64,000 nt of DNA from Phenylobacterium hankyongense (GCF_003254505.1 NZ_QFYP01000001.1:2836001-2900000), one strand, 5' to 3'; positions 50,587-59,703 are shown, counted from the stretch's first letter. The notes: a model not told the origin generated them from the sequence alone. Translations and numbers: made by a program.

Positions 50587-51537
50587 TCAGATCTTCACGT
50601 TGACCATGCGCCAGATGATCATCGCGCCGACGGTGAGCATGATCGGCGCGAAGGCCATCATCGGCCAGAACAGGGGGTCGTTGGAGACCTCGGTGTAGAA
50701 GTCCGGCCGCATCAGCAGCAGCGCGCCGCCCACGACGATCGGCAGCGCCGAGACCACCCAGAACGACAGGCGTCCCTCGGCGGATATCGCATCTATTTTT
50801 TTGCGGAGCTGGGACTTGGCCCGGATCGCCTCGGCCAGCTTGAGGAAGACCTCGGCGAGATTGCCGCCGGTCTCGCGGGTCACCTCGAGGGAGGCCACGA
50901 ACATCCGCAGCTCCGGCAGAGGGAAGCGCTCGATCAGGTTCTGCAGGGCCGCGTCGCGGTTGAGCCCGTAGGTCATCTCCTGGATCACCAGGGCGAATTC
51001 CGGGCCGATCGGGTCGGCCATCTCCTTGGCGACGACGCCCATGGCGCTGCTCACCGGATGCCCGGCCTGCAGGCCGCGCGCGATGAGGTCGACGGCGTGG
51101 GGAAGTTGATCGAGGAAGCGTTTGCGTCGCCTGGCCACAAGTCCGTTCAGCACGACCGGCGGACCGGCCAAGCTAATCAGGACGGCCGGGGCCAGCGCCA
51201 GGAGAGGCGGCACGCCGATCGACCGCAACAGCAGGTACAGCGCGACCAGGAGCACGCCGGAGGCCAGGACGACCTGGAGCGGGGAAATCCGACTGCGCGA
51301 TCGCTCCAGCGTCGCCCGCAGCCACGGAATCCGCTGGTCGAGGAAACGGGTCACCAGGTCGTCAGGCGGCGGGGACTTGATTTGGGGATCGGCGGCGGCG
51401 CGCGCCCGCGACAGCCGGATGCTGACCGCCCGGCCTTCGCCGATCCGTCCCCTGACCAGGTACCAGAGGGCTTCCACGCCGCAGACCACCGCGATGAAGG
51501 CGGCGGCCGACACCAGGTAGGTGAGGAGGTGCGCCAT
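50587..51537 (-). CDS. tadB: Tad pilus assembly platform protein TadB
   Basis: Inner-membrane T2SF-domain protein of 316 aa, partner of TadC. A membrane helix at the N-terminus is followed by a cytoplasmic linker, two close helices (LQVVLASGVLLVALYLLLRSI and LALAPAVLISLAGPPVVLNGL) and the T2SF domain with QLPHAVDLIARGLQAGHPVSSAM, VIQEMTYGLNRDAALQNLIERFP and FVASLEVTRETGGNLAEVFLKL. The start at 51537 lies 10 bases from the CpaF stop, so they are one operon. Confidence 0.94.
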   Translation of the reverse strand: MAHLLTYLVSAAAFIAVVCGVEALWYLVRGRIGEGRAVSIRLSRARAAADPQIKSPPPDDLVTRFLDQRIPWLRATLERSRSRISPLQVVLASGVLLVALYLLLRSIGVPPLLALAPAVLISLAGPPVVLNGLVARRRKRFLDQLPHAVDLIARGLQAGHPVSSAMGVVAKEMADPIGPEFALVIQEMTYGLNRDAALQNLIERFPLPELRMFVASLEVTRETGGNLAEVFLKLAEAIRAKSQLRKKIDAISAEGRLSFWVVSALPIVVGGALLLMRPDFYTEVSNDPLFWPMMAFAPIMLTVGAMIIWRMVNVKI

Positions 51538-51546
51538 GATCGATCC

Positions 51547-52920
51547 TCATTCCGCCGGTCCGGCCAGCACGGTCGGCACGTGCAGGCCGCAGGTCCGAAA
51601 CGTCTCGAAGAAGCGGGGCCGGATCCCGGTCCAGCCGAAGCGGCCGTGCACGCGCCCCGCCTCGTCGATGTGGGTCTGCTCGAAGCGCATGAGTTCCTGC
51701 ATGGTGATCACGTCGCCTTCCATGCCCTCGATCTCCTGGAGGCTGACGAGCCGGCGGGCGCCGTCGGAAAATCGCTTCAGCTGGATGACGATCTGGATGG
51801 CGCTGGCGATCTGGGCCCGCATCGAGCGGGTGGAGACATCGACGCCGGCCATCCCGATCATCTGCTCCAGGCGGGTCAGCGCGTCGCGCGGCGTGTTGGC
51901 GTGCACCGTGGTCATCGATCCGTCGTGGCCGGTGTTCATGGCCTGGAGCATGTCGAACGCCTCGCCGGCGCGGACTTCGCCGACGATGATCCGGTCGGGG
52001 CGCATGCGCAGGCTGTTCTTCACCAGCTCGCGCTGGGTGACCTCGCCGCGCCCCTCGATGTTCGAAGGGCGCGTTTCCATCCGCACGACGTGGTGTTGTT
52101 GCAACTGGAGCTCGGCCGCGTCCTCGATGGTTACGATCCGCTCGTCTTCGCCCAGCGCTTCCGACATGGCGTTGAGCAAGGTCGTCTTGCCGGTGCCGGT
52201 GCCGCCGGAGATCAGGATGTTGAGGCGCGCCTTGACCAGGCCCGAGAGGAGGTCTGCGGTAGGGCTGGAGATCGTGCCGTTGGCGACCAGCCGTGGCAGG
52301 TCGTACGGCACGCGCGCAAAGCGCCGGATGGACAGCAGCGCCCCGTCGACGGCGATCGGCGGGACCACCGCATTGACGCGGCTGCCGTCGGGCAGGCGGG
52401 CGTCGACCATGGGCTGGGACTCGTCGATCCGACGCCCGACCTTGTCCACGATGCGCTCGATCACGCGCAGCAGGTGCTGCTCGTCGGAGAACCGGACCGT
52501 GGTGGGCTCGATCCTGCCGCGCCGGTCGACGTAGACCTCCTTGGCGGTGTTCACCAGGATGTCGGAGATCTCGGGGTCGCGCAGCAGGGGCTCCAGCGGG
52601 CCATAGCCCAGGAGCTCGTCCATCAGGTCCGCGTTGAGCCGTCGCAACTCGTCGGCGTTCAGCGGGTGCGCATCCTCCTGCAGCATGGCGATGACCAGTT
52701 CGGACACCTCGGCCCTGACCTGGTCCGGCGGCCGGCGGTCCAGCCCGGACAAGGTCATCCGCTCGATCAGGCCCCGGTGCATGCGGGTCTTGAGGTCGAA
52801 ATAGGCGTCGTCACGCTGCCCCCAGATCGCCCGCGTCTGGAAGCTCCGGTCCTCGGCGGGTTCGAGCCTCAGGTTGGTGACGGGCGCAGGAGTCTGGGGA
52901 TCCACGAAGGACAGTCTCAT
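51547..52920 (-). CDS. cpaF: Tad pilus secretion ATPase CpaF/TadA
   Basis: Cytoplasmic type II/IV secretion hexameric ATPase, 457 aa, that powers Flp pilus extension and, in Caulobacter, retraction. The Walker A box GGTGTGKTTLLNAM is in the C-terminal half, followed by RIVTIEDAAELQ (Asp box), HVVRMETRP and DRIIVGEVRAGEAFDMLQAMNTGHDGS (Walker B and His box). Its ATG at 52920 overlaps the stop of cpaE (ATGA). The frame continues beyond to 53319 but that is a shadow of cpaE. It directly precedes tadB and tadC. Confidence 0.96.
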   Translation of the reverse strand: MRLSFVDPQTPAPVTNLRLEPAEDRSFQTRAIWGQRDDAYFDLKTRMHRGLIERMTLSGLDRRPPDQVRAEVSELVIAMLQEDAHPLNADELRRLNADLMDELLGYGPLEPLLRDPEISDILVNTAKEVYVDRRGRIEPTTVRFSDEQHLLRVIERIVDKVGRRIDESQPMVDARLPDGSRVNAVVPPIAVDGALLSIRRFARVPYDLPRLVANGTISSPTADLLSGLVKARLNILISGGTGTGKTTLLNAMSEALGEDERIVTIEDAAELQLQQHHVVRMETRPSNIEGRGEVTQRELVKNSLRMRPDRIIVGEVRAGEAFDMLQAMNTGHDGSMTTVHANTPRDALTRLEQMIGMAGVDVSTRSMRAQIASAIQIVIQLKRFSDGARRLVSLQEIEGMEGDVITMQELMRFEQTHIDEAGRVHGRFGWTGIRPRFFETFRTCGLHVPTVLAGPAE

Positions 52921-54092
52921 GCGGCCTCTCCGGCGAGTTGCGGCCGGGCGGGGACCCGGACCTTGACGAGTCTCTGTTGAACCTTGCCGGCGGCGCCCTT
53001 GAGGTCGCGTGACACCCGGCTGTTGGAGTAGGCTTCGACGACCAGATCGCCGCGGTCGGCGGCCTTGGCGGCGCTCAGGTCGAAGGCGACGGTGGCGTCG
53101 ACCGTGACGTCGAGGGTGCGACCCACGCGCTGCGGCTTCTCGAACGCGTCGACGACGCCGCTCAGCTTGTTGAGCATGAAGAAGACCGGCGTCGTCACCT
53201 TGGCCGTTCTCAGCGCCGTCAGGGTGCGGCGGGTGCGGAGCACGCTGGAGACGGTGGCGGTCGCCACCAGCACGATCAGGTCCGAGCGCTTGAGCACCGC
53301 CGGGGTCCAGTCCGCCCATGAGCCGGGCAGGTCCACGAACGTCAGGTCGTGCAGACGCGCCGACTGATCGAGGATGTCCACGGCGAAGGCGGAGGCCAGG
53401 GCGTCGAGCGGCAGCAGCGTGGGCGCCGGCGCCAGCACCTTCAGGCCCTGCCGATGTTCCGTCAGCACGCTTTGCAGGAACCGGCCGTCCAGGCGGCTCT
53501 CGGCCCCCAGAAGGTCCAGAACCGTGCTGCGCGGCTGAAGGTTCAGCGCGACGTCGGTGTCGCCGAACTGGAGGTCGAGGTCGAGAAGGGCGGTCGAGCG
53601 CCGCGGTTGCTTGCGCCGCGGGTCGCCGCGCGCCAGCACCTCGGCGAGATTCAGCGCCACCGTGGTCGCGCCCGCCCCGCCGACGGCCTTGATCACGGAG
53701 ATCACCGTCCCTCGCGCGCCGGACGCCTGCGCGTTCATCGCGAACACTTCGCTGAGCGCGCCCTGCACCGCCTCGAGCGTGAACGGGCTGGTGAGCACGT
53801 CGGCCGCACCGGCCCGGAAGAGCCGTCGCACGTCTTCGCTGTCGGCGCCGCGGGCGGCTGCGATGATCTTGCGCTCGGGCATGGTGCGCGCGAGCGCGCC
53901 CAACTCGTCCAGCGCGCCGTGGTGTCTGAGATCGATCTCCACCACCACGGCGGCCGAAGCGACCGCCGCGCCGTTCAGGGATCCGAGGCCGCCCGGCGAC
54001 GCGAACTCGACGTCGATGTCGGACAGCCGTTTGCAGGCGGTGGTGAGTTCCTCGTCCCAGGCCGCGATGATGACCTTACGGTTCTTCGTCAC
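52917..54092 (-). CDS. cpaE: Pilus localisation ParA/MinD-like protein CpaE/TadZ
   Basis: Cytoplasmic protein of 391 aa with an N-terminal receiver-like domain (KVIIAAWDEELTTACKRLSDIDV) and a C-terminal ParA/MinD ATPase-like domain that places the pilus machine at the pole. The P-loop is the variant KAVGGAGATTVALNLAEVL, where the catalytic Lys is replaced as often in TadZ proteins. TALLDLDLQFGDTDVALNLQP, FVDLPGSW and LIVLVATATVSSVLR follow. A GTG at 54092 overlaps the preceding TadE-like stop by one base. The long frame to 54563 is not coding upstream of that. Confidence 0.9.
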   Translation of the reverse strand: MTKNRKVIIAAWDEELTTACKRLSDIDVEFASPGGLGSLNGAAVASAAVVVEIDLRHHGALDELGALARTMPERKIIAAARGADSEDVRRLFRAGAADVLTSPFTLEAVQGALSEVFAMNAQASGARGTVISVIKAVGGAGATTVALNLAEVLARGDPRRKQPRRSTALLDLDLQFGDTDVALNLQPRSTVLDLLGAESRLDGRFLQSVLTEHRQGLKVLAPAPTLLPLDALASAFAVDILDQSARLHDLTFVDLPGSWADWTPAVLKRSDLIVLVATATVSSVLRTRRTLTALRTAKVTTPVFFMLNKLSGVVDAFEKPQRVGRTLDVTVDATVAFDLSAAKAADRGDLVVEAYSNSRVSRDLKGAAGKVQQRLVKVRVPARPQLAGEAA

Positions 54093-54682
54093 TAGGGAGG
54101 TCCTTCTTTCTGGTCTTCGCCGACGCTGGTGGCGTCGAAGCCAGGCATGGTGATCGCCCCGAGGCTCGCGAGGAGCGGGAGCTTGTCCAGGGCCACGAAA
54201 TTGTAGGTGAGCCCGGTGGTGCGGACGGTGATCAACGGGATCGGCCTGCCGCGTCCGACGAAGCCCATGCCGGAGCCGCGAAGCTGCACGCTGACATCGG
54301 CAGGGGTGAGGAAGGGCGCGTACGAGCGCATCTGCGCCAACATCCGGCAGAACACCGTGGTGGGCGGCGACGCGCAGGAGGCGCTGGTGATGGTCGAAGA
54401 CCAGGCGAGCGCGCTGGCCGCCTCCGGGATCTGGGAGCACGGCGTGCCGGCAGCGGCGGTCGTCGCGACAAAGCAATCGGCGACGTTCGCCTGAATGGGA
54501 CCGCGGGTCGCCAGGTAGCGGGCCCCGATGATGGTCGCCTTTTCGGCGGCGGCGTATTCCCACAGCGCGTGACCGAATTCCACGAGGCCGAAGATCAGCA
54601 TCAGCAGCAGCGGGAAGACGATGGTGGTCTCCACCAGCGTCGAGCCGCGGTCGTTGCCCGCAAGGACGCGTAGCCGGCCCAT
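54092..54682 (-). CDS. TadE-like pseudopilin with insertion
   Basis: Pilus-associated pseudopilin of 196 aa. The N-terminus RGSTLVETTIVFPLLLMLIFGLVEFGHALWEYAAAEKA is the TadE hydrophobic helix, with the E of LVE at the mature N-terminus after processing by CpaA. The mature domain holds several cysteines (DCF, PCSQ, SCASPP, FCRM) and an insertion of low-complexity Ala/Ser/Thr, and ends with VRTTGLTYNFVALDKLPLLASL. Its ATG at 54682 overlaps the preceding gene's TGA by one base. It is the second of two TadE-like genes; it could be called TadF. Confidence 0.85.
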   Translation of the reverse strand: MGRLRVLAGNDRGSTLVETTIVFPLLLMLIFGLVEFGHALWEYAAAEKATIIGARYLATRGPIQANVADCFVATTAAAGTPCSQIPEAASALAWSSTITSASCASPPTTVFCRMLAQMRSYAPFLTPADVSVQLRGSGMGFVGRGRPIPLITVRTTGLTYNFVALDKLPLLASLGAITMPGFDATSVGEDQKEGPP

Positions 54683-55194
54683 CACCATACCTTCAGCTCC
54701 TCGTGCGAGACGCTGAGGGTGATCGGGGACACGCCGACGGCGCTCAGCATCCCCAGGTCCACATATGGCGCGGTGGCGGTCACCGTGATCCGCGGCAAAC
54801 CTCCACCGAGCGGCCGCAGGTTGGCGACGCAGTCCGGCGGGTCCGTGCTCAACGTGACCGTCGCCGGGTTGGTCCAGGTCCTCAGCAGCGGCGTCGAGCC
54901 GCTGAGGGAGCCATAGATCGCCAGGTGTTTGGCCTGAGTGACGTAGCTGCTCCAGGCCGGCGCGCCGACGGGATCGACGACCCCGGTGCACGGCGGGTGG
55001 GCCGGGACGGCCGCCAGGTAGCGGGCGGCGTCGCGGACGCCCTTCTCCATGATGTGGTACTGGCGAAGGGCGAGGCTGAATTCCGCCAGGCCGCACATCA
55101 GGCTGATCAGCACCGGCGCGAGCAGGGTGAACTCCACCAGCGCCGCGCCGCGCGTTTCCCGTCCCAGCTGCCGAAGGTGAGCGAGCAGACCCAT
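54682..55194 (-). CDS. tadE: TadE-like pseudopilin
   Basis: Pilus-associated pseudopilin of 170 aa. RGAALVEFTLLAPVLISLMCGLAEFSLALRQYHIMEKGVRDAARYLAA is the diagnostic TadE N-terminal segment, with the CpaA cleavage site before ALVEF. Two cysteines (PPCTGVV, PPDCVANL) suggest a disulfide, and the C-terminal half is beta-rich (RITVTATAPYVDLG). It sits between TadG and the other TadE-like gene. The ATG at 55194 is immediately downstream of the TadG stop codon. Confidence 0.9.
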   Translation of the reverse strand: MGLLAHLRQLGRETRGAALVEFTLLAPVLISLMCGLAEFSLALRQYHIMEKGVRDAARYLAAVPAHPPCTGVVDPVGAPAWSSYVTQAKHLAIYGSLSGSTPLLRTWTNPATVTLSTDPPDCVANLRPLGGGLPRITVTATAPYVDLGMLSAVGVSPITLSVSHEELKVW

Positions 55195-55198
55195 GGCG

Positions 55199-56431
55199 TC
55201 ACCTGTACAGCTGCACTTCTTCGTGCAGGACGGTGGGGTCGGTCTTGGACGTGATCAGGCCGATGGGTTCGACAAACAGCGTCTTGCTGCTGGTGCCCTC
55301 GGCCGGCGTGATCATGAAGGCCTTGAGGTAGGCCCCGGGCGTCACGTTGGGGCAGGAGAGCACGGCCAGGTACATCAGGCGCCGCTCCTGGGTGCTCGTG
55401 GGCGTGCCGCCGCTGGGCCTGCCGGCGGTCGGAATCTTTCCGGCGGCGCGTTCGGCCTGGTAGACGGCGTAGCGGGACGCGGTGGCGGCGGTGGCTGTGG
55501 CGGTGCATCCCGTCGGCTTCGCCAGCCCGTCCGATGCATGGTTGGCGGCCCAATATGCGGTGCAGTTCCAGCCGGTTCCGCCGGTGATGTCCTGCGAATA
55601 GGAGCTGAAGTTGACGATGTCGGTGTCGGAAGGCTGACTGGCCGTCGAACCGATGCCGAAGCGGGTGTTGACGCCGTCCTGGGCCTTGTTGGTCTTGTTC
55701 CCCGGCGCGGGGTCCGCCGCGTCCGTAACGCAGAAGCTCGGCGTGGTGCTGGCCAGCGTGTCGTGGACGCAATTGGCGCTGTTGCAGCTGTCGCCGGAGA
55801 CAAAACCCTTGTTGCCGCCGTAGGTGCTCCAGGCGTCGAAGGCCACGCCCGGCTGCCACGTGGCCGTTTCGCACAACATCATCACCGGGGCGGCGGCGCA
55901 GAGCGATCGGCGGAAGCCGGCGACCGCGGTCCGCTGGACCAGGGCGGTATGCTGGCTGCTCACCGCGTCCAGCAAGCTGTTGCGGTGGGTGAGCTGCTGG
56001 GTGGTGACTTCGAGGAACTTCGCGCTGGCGTCGGTCGTGGCGACCTGGGCGGCGGCGATCGCCGTGCTGTCGTTGGCGGGCAGGGTGCTCAAGCACCGGG
56101 GGCTGCCGGCGGCGATGGTGACGGCGGAGGCGCCGCCCACGGCGAAGCGCTGCCGGTTGGTCACGTTGGCGGCCATGGTCGCGGCCCGGCCGCAGGCGCC
56201 CGACTGCCCGTCCAGCTGCGAGGCGCCGGCGAGCGCCGCGCCATCGGCCGCCGCCTGGGCCTCGGAGTGGGTGATCGTCGCCCGCGAGGCGTCGAGCGCC
56301 AGGCCCGCCATCCCCATCAGCACCGCCGCGGTTACGGTGACGTAGATCAGCACGTTGCCGCGCTCGTCTCCGCCCAGGGTCCGCAAGCGCTGCCCCAGAC
56401 CCGCCGTCCTTGATGAGAGGTTGGTCCGCAT
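55199..56431 (-). CDS. tadG: Tad pilus-associated protein TadG
   Basis: Large membrane-anchored Tad protein of 410 aa. DERGNVLIYVTVTAAVLMGMAGLALDASRATITHSEAQAAADGAALAGASQL is the TadG/TadE-type N-terminal helix with the AAADAAALAGA motif. The periplasmic part holds several cysteines (GACGRAA, PRCLST, SLCAAAPVMMLCET, NSANCV, PSFCVTD, WNCTAYW) that probably form disulfides. It lacks a visible von Willebrand MIDAS in the residues I checked. It lies between a small lipoprotein and the two TadE-like genes in the operon. Confidence 0.9.
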   Translation of the reverse strand: MRTNLSSRTAGLGQRLRTLGGDERGNVLIYVTVTAAVLMGMAGLALDASRATITHSEAQAAADGAALAGASQLDGQSGACGRAATMAANVTNRQRFAVGGASAVTIAAGSPRCLSTLPANDSTAIAAAQVATTDASAKFLEVTTQQLTHRNSLLDAVSSQHTALVQRTAVAGFRRSLCAAAPVMMLCETATWQPGVAFDAWSTYGGNKGFVSGDSCNSANCVHDTLASTTPSFCVTDAADPAPGNKTNKAQDGVNTRFGIGSTASQPSDTDIVNFSSYSQDITGGTGWNCTAYWAANHASDGLAKPTGCTATATAATASRYAVYQAERAAGKIPTAGRPSGGTPTSTQERRLMYLAVLSCPNVTPGAYLKAFMITPAEGTSSKTLFVEPIGLITSKTDPTVLHEEVQLYR

Positions 56432-56435
56432 GGCC

Positions 56436-56717
56436 CTATTTCCCGGGAGAGCCCGTCGTGGTGGTGGCGTAGCCGCCGATCACGGAGGTGGCCTGGGTCT
56501 CCAGCCTCTTCACCTCGCCCTTTTCGTAGCGGCCGATGGCGGCGACGCTGCGCGCGGCGGAACTCTCGGGCGGAAGGTCCGACACGGCCACCGGGATGAC
56601 CTGCGCCTGCATCGTCGCCACCGCCTGGCCGAAGGCGGGCGACAGCGGCGCATCAAGCGGCGCGGCGCAACCGCAGAGGCCGGCGGCCGCCAGGAAAACA
56701 GGGAGGAGGGTGCGCAT
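56436..56717 (-). CDS. Small lipoprotein of the tad locus
   Basis: Lipoprotein of 93 aa: signal LLPVFLAAAGLCGC gives the lipobox, with lipidated Cys near residue 17. The mature part includes FGQAVATMQAQVIPVAVSDLPPESSAARSVAAIGRYEKGEVKRLE, a helix-turn-helix-like pattern. It takes the position of CpaD, the pilus lipoprotein, in the locus order, but is much shorter than typical CpaD. It may assist secretin assembly; no CpaD-like or TadD-like protein is seen elsewhere in the operon. It starts 11 bases after the secretin stop. Confidence 0.7.
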   Translation of the reverse strand: MRTLLPVFLAAAGLCGCAAPLDAPLSPAFGQAVATMQAQVIPVAVSDLPPESSAARSVAAIGRYEKGEVKRLETQATSVIGGYATTTTGSPGK

Positions 56718-56728
56718 GGTCGGGGTCC

Positions 56729-58747
56729 TCAGGGGGTTACAGGCGCGGACGATGCGGGGACGCTTGTGGACGACGAGGGGGCGGTGGCCACCCGCCTGTC
56801 CGATGTCCCCTCGATCGAAGCGACGCCGATCACGGGCTTGGAGAGGGGCGGCGGCTTGGCGACCGTGGCGTTGAGCACCAGGAGGGCGGGCGCCGAGGTC
56901 TTGGCGATCACCGGCTTGGTCACAGGCGGCGGCTTGGCGACTCTGGTGGCGAGCACCGAAAGCGCCGGCGCCGAGGTCGCCCCGATGACCGGCTTGGCGA
57001 CAGGCGGCGGCTTGGCGCTGGTCCTGTTGGGCGCCAGGGGGGCCGGCGCCGAGGCTTTGGCGATAACCGGCTTGGCTGCGGGCGCCGGCTTGGCGACCCT
57101 GGCGGCGAGCATGGAAGGCGCCGGCGCCGAGCTCGCCGCCATGACGGGCCTCGTGACGACGAGCGGCTTCGACGGTCCGGGGCGGCGGGCGGGGGCGGCC
57201 GGCGCCCGGCTCGCGGTGGCGACCACCGGGATCACGGCCGGCCGCATTTCTGGCGGCTTGTCGAGGGCCAGGGCCGTGGCGGCCGGCGCCGGCGTGGTTG
57301 CGGCGACTGGCTTGACCGGGAGTGCCTCGACCACCGCGCCGCCCGGCGGGGGTCGGGGGGCGACGGCGGGCGTGTCGGTGGCTCCGCCCAGGTAGAGCGA
57401 CGGGCCGTCAGGGCCGTGGCTCAGGTCGGTCGGAAGCAGCAGGTTGCGCCGATCTGTCGGCTTGGCGAGCTGGGCGGTGACGACGATCACCACCTCGGTC
57501 TCGTTGTTCTGGTAGCCGGTGGAGCGGAACAAGGAGCCGAAAATCGGCAGGTTGCTGGCGCCTGGCAGCCCGCGCATGCTGTCGCTGAATTCGCGGCGGA
57601 TCAGGCCGGCGATGGCGAAGCTCTGTCCGCTGCGCAGCTCGACCGTGGTCTTCGCCCGCCGGGTGGTCAGGCCGGGAATGCGGAAGCCCAGAAGCTGAAC
57701 GCTGTTGGCCGGATCCAGCGCGCTCACCTCCGGCGCCACCAGCAGGTTGATGGTGTCGCCGTAGACCGTGGGCGTGAAGCCGATGCTGACGCCGTACTGC
57801 TTGTACTCGATGGTGATCGTGCTGGCGCCGGCGACGTTCCCAAGCTGGGGAACGGGCACCGGGAATTCGCCGCCGGCGAAGAACACCGCGGTCTCGCCGG
57901 ACAACGCCACCAGGTTCGGCTCCGCCAGGGTGGAGGCGTAACCCTTGCGCTCCAGGGCGTCGAACAGCGCCTGGACCGTCCAATCCTTTCCGCTCGTGGA
58001 GCGTCCGAAGAGGTTGGCGACAGCATCGGGATTGAGGGCGAAGGGCAGGACTCCGGTCAGCGGGGTCAATCCGTCCGGCCGTTGCCAAAGCGCGTTGATG
58101 TTGTTCAGGCCAAGCTGTCGCAGGGCGGTGCGCTGCACCTCCGCGACGCGCACAGACAGCATCACCTGCTCGGCGCCGCGGATGCTGGTGAGGTTGAGCA
58201 CATGGCCGGGCGCATACTGTTCCGCCACGGCGGCGGCCCGCGCCGCGGCGACGGCGGAGGACATCAATCCCGTCAACACCACGCCCTCGCCGCGGGCGCT
58301 GACCTCGAGCGGCTCGCCCGGCATGATCTCGCGCAGGGCGCGCTGGGTGGCGTCGACGTCGTAGCCGACCCGCAGGTCGAGGGTGGCCATGGGCCCCGCG
58401 CCGCCGCCACGCGGCAGCACCGTCAGGCTGGTGCTTCCCGGCGCCTTGCCCAGTACGTAGAGGGTGCGCTCACCGAGCGGGATCACGTCGCCGACCTTCG
58501 GCTCGCCGAGCAGGATCCGGCCGATGGGCTGGCTGAACCGCAGGATCCGCGAGCCGCCGACCGGCAGGGAGAGCTGGCCGCCGTAGCCGGCGGAATCGGC
58601 CGTGACCTCGCGCACCGAAGCCTCTGCGACGTAGCCCTTGGGGGCGCACCGCGCCTCGGCGCTGGCGAAGAAGGCCAGGGCGCCGATGAGCAGGGCGACC
58701 GGTTCGCGCAGGGTCGAACGACGATGAGGGCGTCGGAGGGTGATCAT
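56729..58747 (-). CDS. cpaC: Tad secretin CpaC/RcpA with repeat-rich C-terminal tail
   Basis: Outer-membrane secretin of 672 aa. A signal peptide (LLIGALAFFASAEARCA) is followed by the pilus-type N0/BON-like domain (SRILRFSQPIGRILLGEPKVGDVIPLG) and a N-domain with VMLSVRVAEVQRTALRQLG. The secretin barrel includes FVLALSGETAVFFAGGEFPV-like and TTVELRSGQSFAIAGLI, then RGLPGASNLPIFGSLFRS. The secretin core appears to end near residue 430. The remaining 240 residues are Ala/Pro-rich and contain about five units of roughly 26 residues of the type AKPPPV.KPVI..TSAPAL (residues 521-644). CpaC proteins are usually about 450-550 aa, so this tail is extra. Confidence 0.9.
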   Translation of the reverse strand: MITLRRPHRRSTLREPVALLIGALAFFASAEARCAPKGYVAEASVREVTADSAGYGGQLSLPVGGSRILRFSQPIGRILLGEPKVGDVIPLGERTLYVLGKAPGSTSLTVLPRGGGAGPMATLDLRVGYDVDATQRALREIMPGEPLEVSARGEGVVLTGLMSSAVAAARAAAVAEQYAPGHVLNLTSIRGAEQVMLSVRVAEVQRTALRQLGLNNINALWQRPDGLTPLTGVLPFALNPDAVANLFGRSTSGKDWTVQALFDALERKGYASTLAEPNLVALSGETAVFFAGGEFPVPVPQLGNVAGASTITIEYKQYGVSIGFTPTVYGDTINLLVAPEVSALDPANSVQLLGFRIPGLTTRRAKTTVELRSGQSFAIAGLIRREFSDSMRGLPGASNLPIFGSLFRSTGYQNNETEVVIVVTAQLAKPTDRRNLLLPTDLSHGPDGPSLYLGGATDTPAVAPRPPPGGAVVEALPVKPVAATTPAPAATALALDKPPEMRPAVIPVVATASRAPAAPARRPGPSKPLVVTRPVMAASSAPAPSMLAARVAKPAPAAKPVIAKASAPAPLAPNRTSAKPPPVAKPVIGATSAPALSVLATRVAKPPPVTKPVIAKTSAPALLVLNATVAKPPPLSKPVIGVASIEGTSDRRVATAPSSSTSVPASSAPVTP
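56818..57187 (-). repeat. Tandem repeat in the cpaC coding tail
   Basis: Roughly five imperfect units of about 78-87 bases coding for Pro/Ala/Lys-rich repeats of about 26 residues with AKPPPV.KPVI as core. Read inside the secretin frame. The first and last units are degenerate. Confidence 0.7.
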
Positions 58748-58793
58748 TGGCTTGGCATGGCCCCGGTTGAGGCCTCCCTTGTTGTTGAGACCG

Positions 58794-59675
58794 TCAGCCG
58801 ACCGACGCTTCGCGGGGGGCGAGCACGCTCACCACCGACTGAGCGCCGCGATAGATCTGGATCATCGCGCCTGGCGGCGTCGGCCGCCGGACGACAGGGC
58901 GGCGGGCGGCGATGCGCACAGGCTGGGGCTTAACCGCGCCGGCGAGCCGCAGGTCGTCGATCCGGGTGGTCCCCGGGCCGGTCTCCCCGGCGCTCGCGAG
59001 CGGGTCCACAGCGCCGCGCAGCGCGAGCGACAGCGTGCCGACCTGGGCGGCGAGCGCGAGCTTCTGCGCCTGGTCCGGCGTGACCTCGATGGTCGCGGCC
59101 TTCGCCACCACGGGATCGTTCTTGTTCTCATTGGCGAGCTGGTCGACCGCCAGCACCCGGACACTCTGCAGCAGCAGGTCGGTGCGCATGTCGGCCTCCG
59201 CGGCGCCGGGGCGCTTGGCGTCGGTCCGGGTGAGCAGGACGTCGACGAAATCGCCGGGCAGGACGAAACCGGCCACGCCGAACACGTCGTTGACGCGGAT
59301 GGTGGTCGCCCGCATGCCGCCGCGGATGACGCCGGAGAGCGTCGCGCGGCCGCCGGGTCCGGAGATGCGCGTCGCCAGCACGGGTTCGTTGGCCGCGATC
59401 GCGCTGAGCGCCACGCGCTTCTGGCCCGTGGTGAGTTCGGCCGGGGTTCGGAACGAGCCTTGCGGCTGCGCGCCGCGTGGCCAGGCCTGAACGCGCAGCA
59501 GCTCCGGCGTCAGCGTCTCGCCGAATCCGATGGGCCGGCTGGCGACCACCACGGTGGTCTGACCGATCCGGTTGTCCGGCGCAGCGCGCGCCGCGCTCAG
59601 GTTGCGCACGCCCCAGACGGCGACCCCGCCCAGCAACAGCGAGACGATCAACAGGATAAAGCCGATGTTGCGCAT
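58794..59675 (-). CDS. cpaB: Tad pilus assembly protein CpaB/RcpC
   Basis: Inner-membrane-anchored protein of 293 aa. One N-terminal helix (GFILLIVSLLLGGVAVWGV) is followed by the SAF-type domain (TTVVVASRPIGFGETLTPELLRVQAWPRGAQP and NEPVLATRISGPG) and the RcpC domain with VFGVAGFVLPGDFVDVLLT and QSVRVLAVDQLA. It interacts with the secretin in the periplasm. The C-terminal 45 residues are basic and proline-rich. It follows the Flp pilin genes and a hairpin and precedes cpaC by about 46 bases. Confidence 0.93.
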   Translation of the reverse strand: MRNIGFILLIVSLLLGGVAVWGVRNLSAARAAPDNRIGQTTVVVASRPIGFGETLTPELLRVQAWPRGAQPQGSFRTPAELTTGQKRVALSAIAANEPVLATRISGPGGRATLSGVIRGGMRATTIRVNDVFGVAGFVLPGDFVDVLLTRTDAKRPGAAEADMRTDLLLQSVRVLAVDQLANENKNDPVVAKAATIEVTPDQAQKLALAAQVGTLSLALRGAVDPLASAGETGPGTTRIDDLRLAGAVKPQPVRIAARRPVVRRPTPPGAMIQIYRGAQSVVSVLAPREASVG

Positions 59676-59703
59676 TGGTGCTCACTCCGCAGAAGAGCTC
59701 AGG

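Noticed and set aside
49996-52980. Plus-strand open frame of 994 codons opposite tadC, tadB and cpaF
   Set aside because: It mirrors the coding frames of the well-supported tad genes, is rich in Arg/Gly/His/Asp of the antisense type, and has no domain. It is an antisense shadow of high-G+C DNA.
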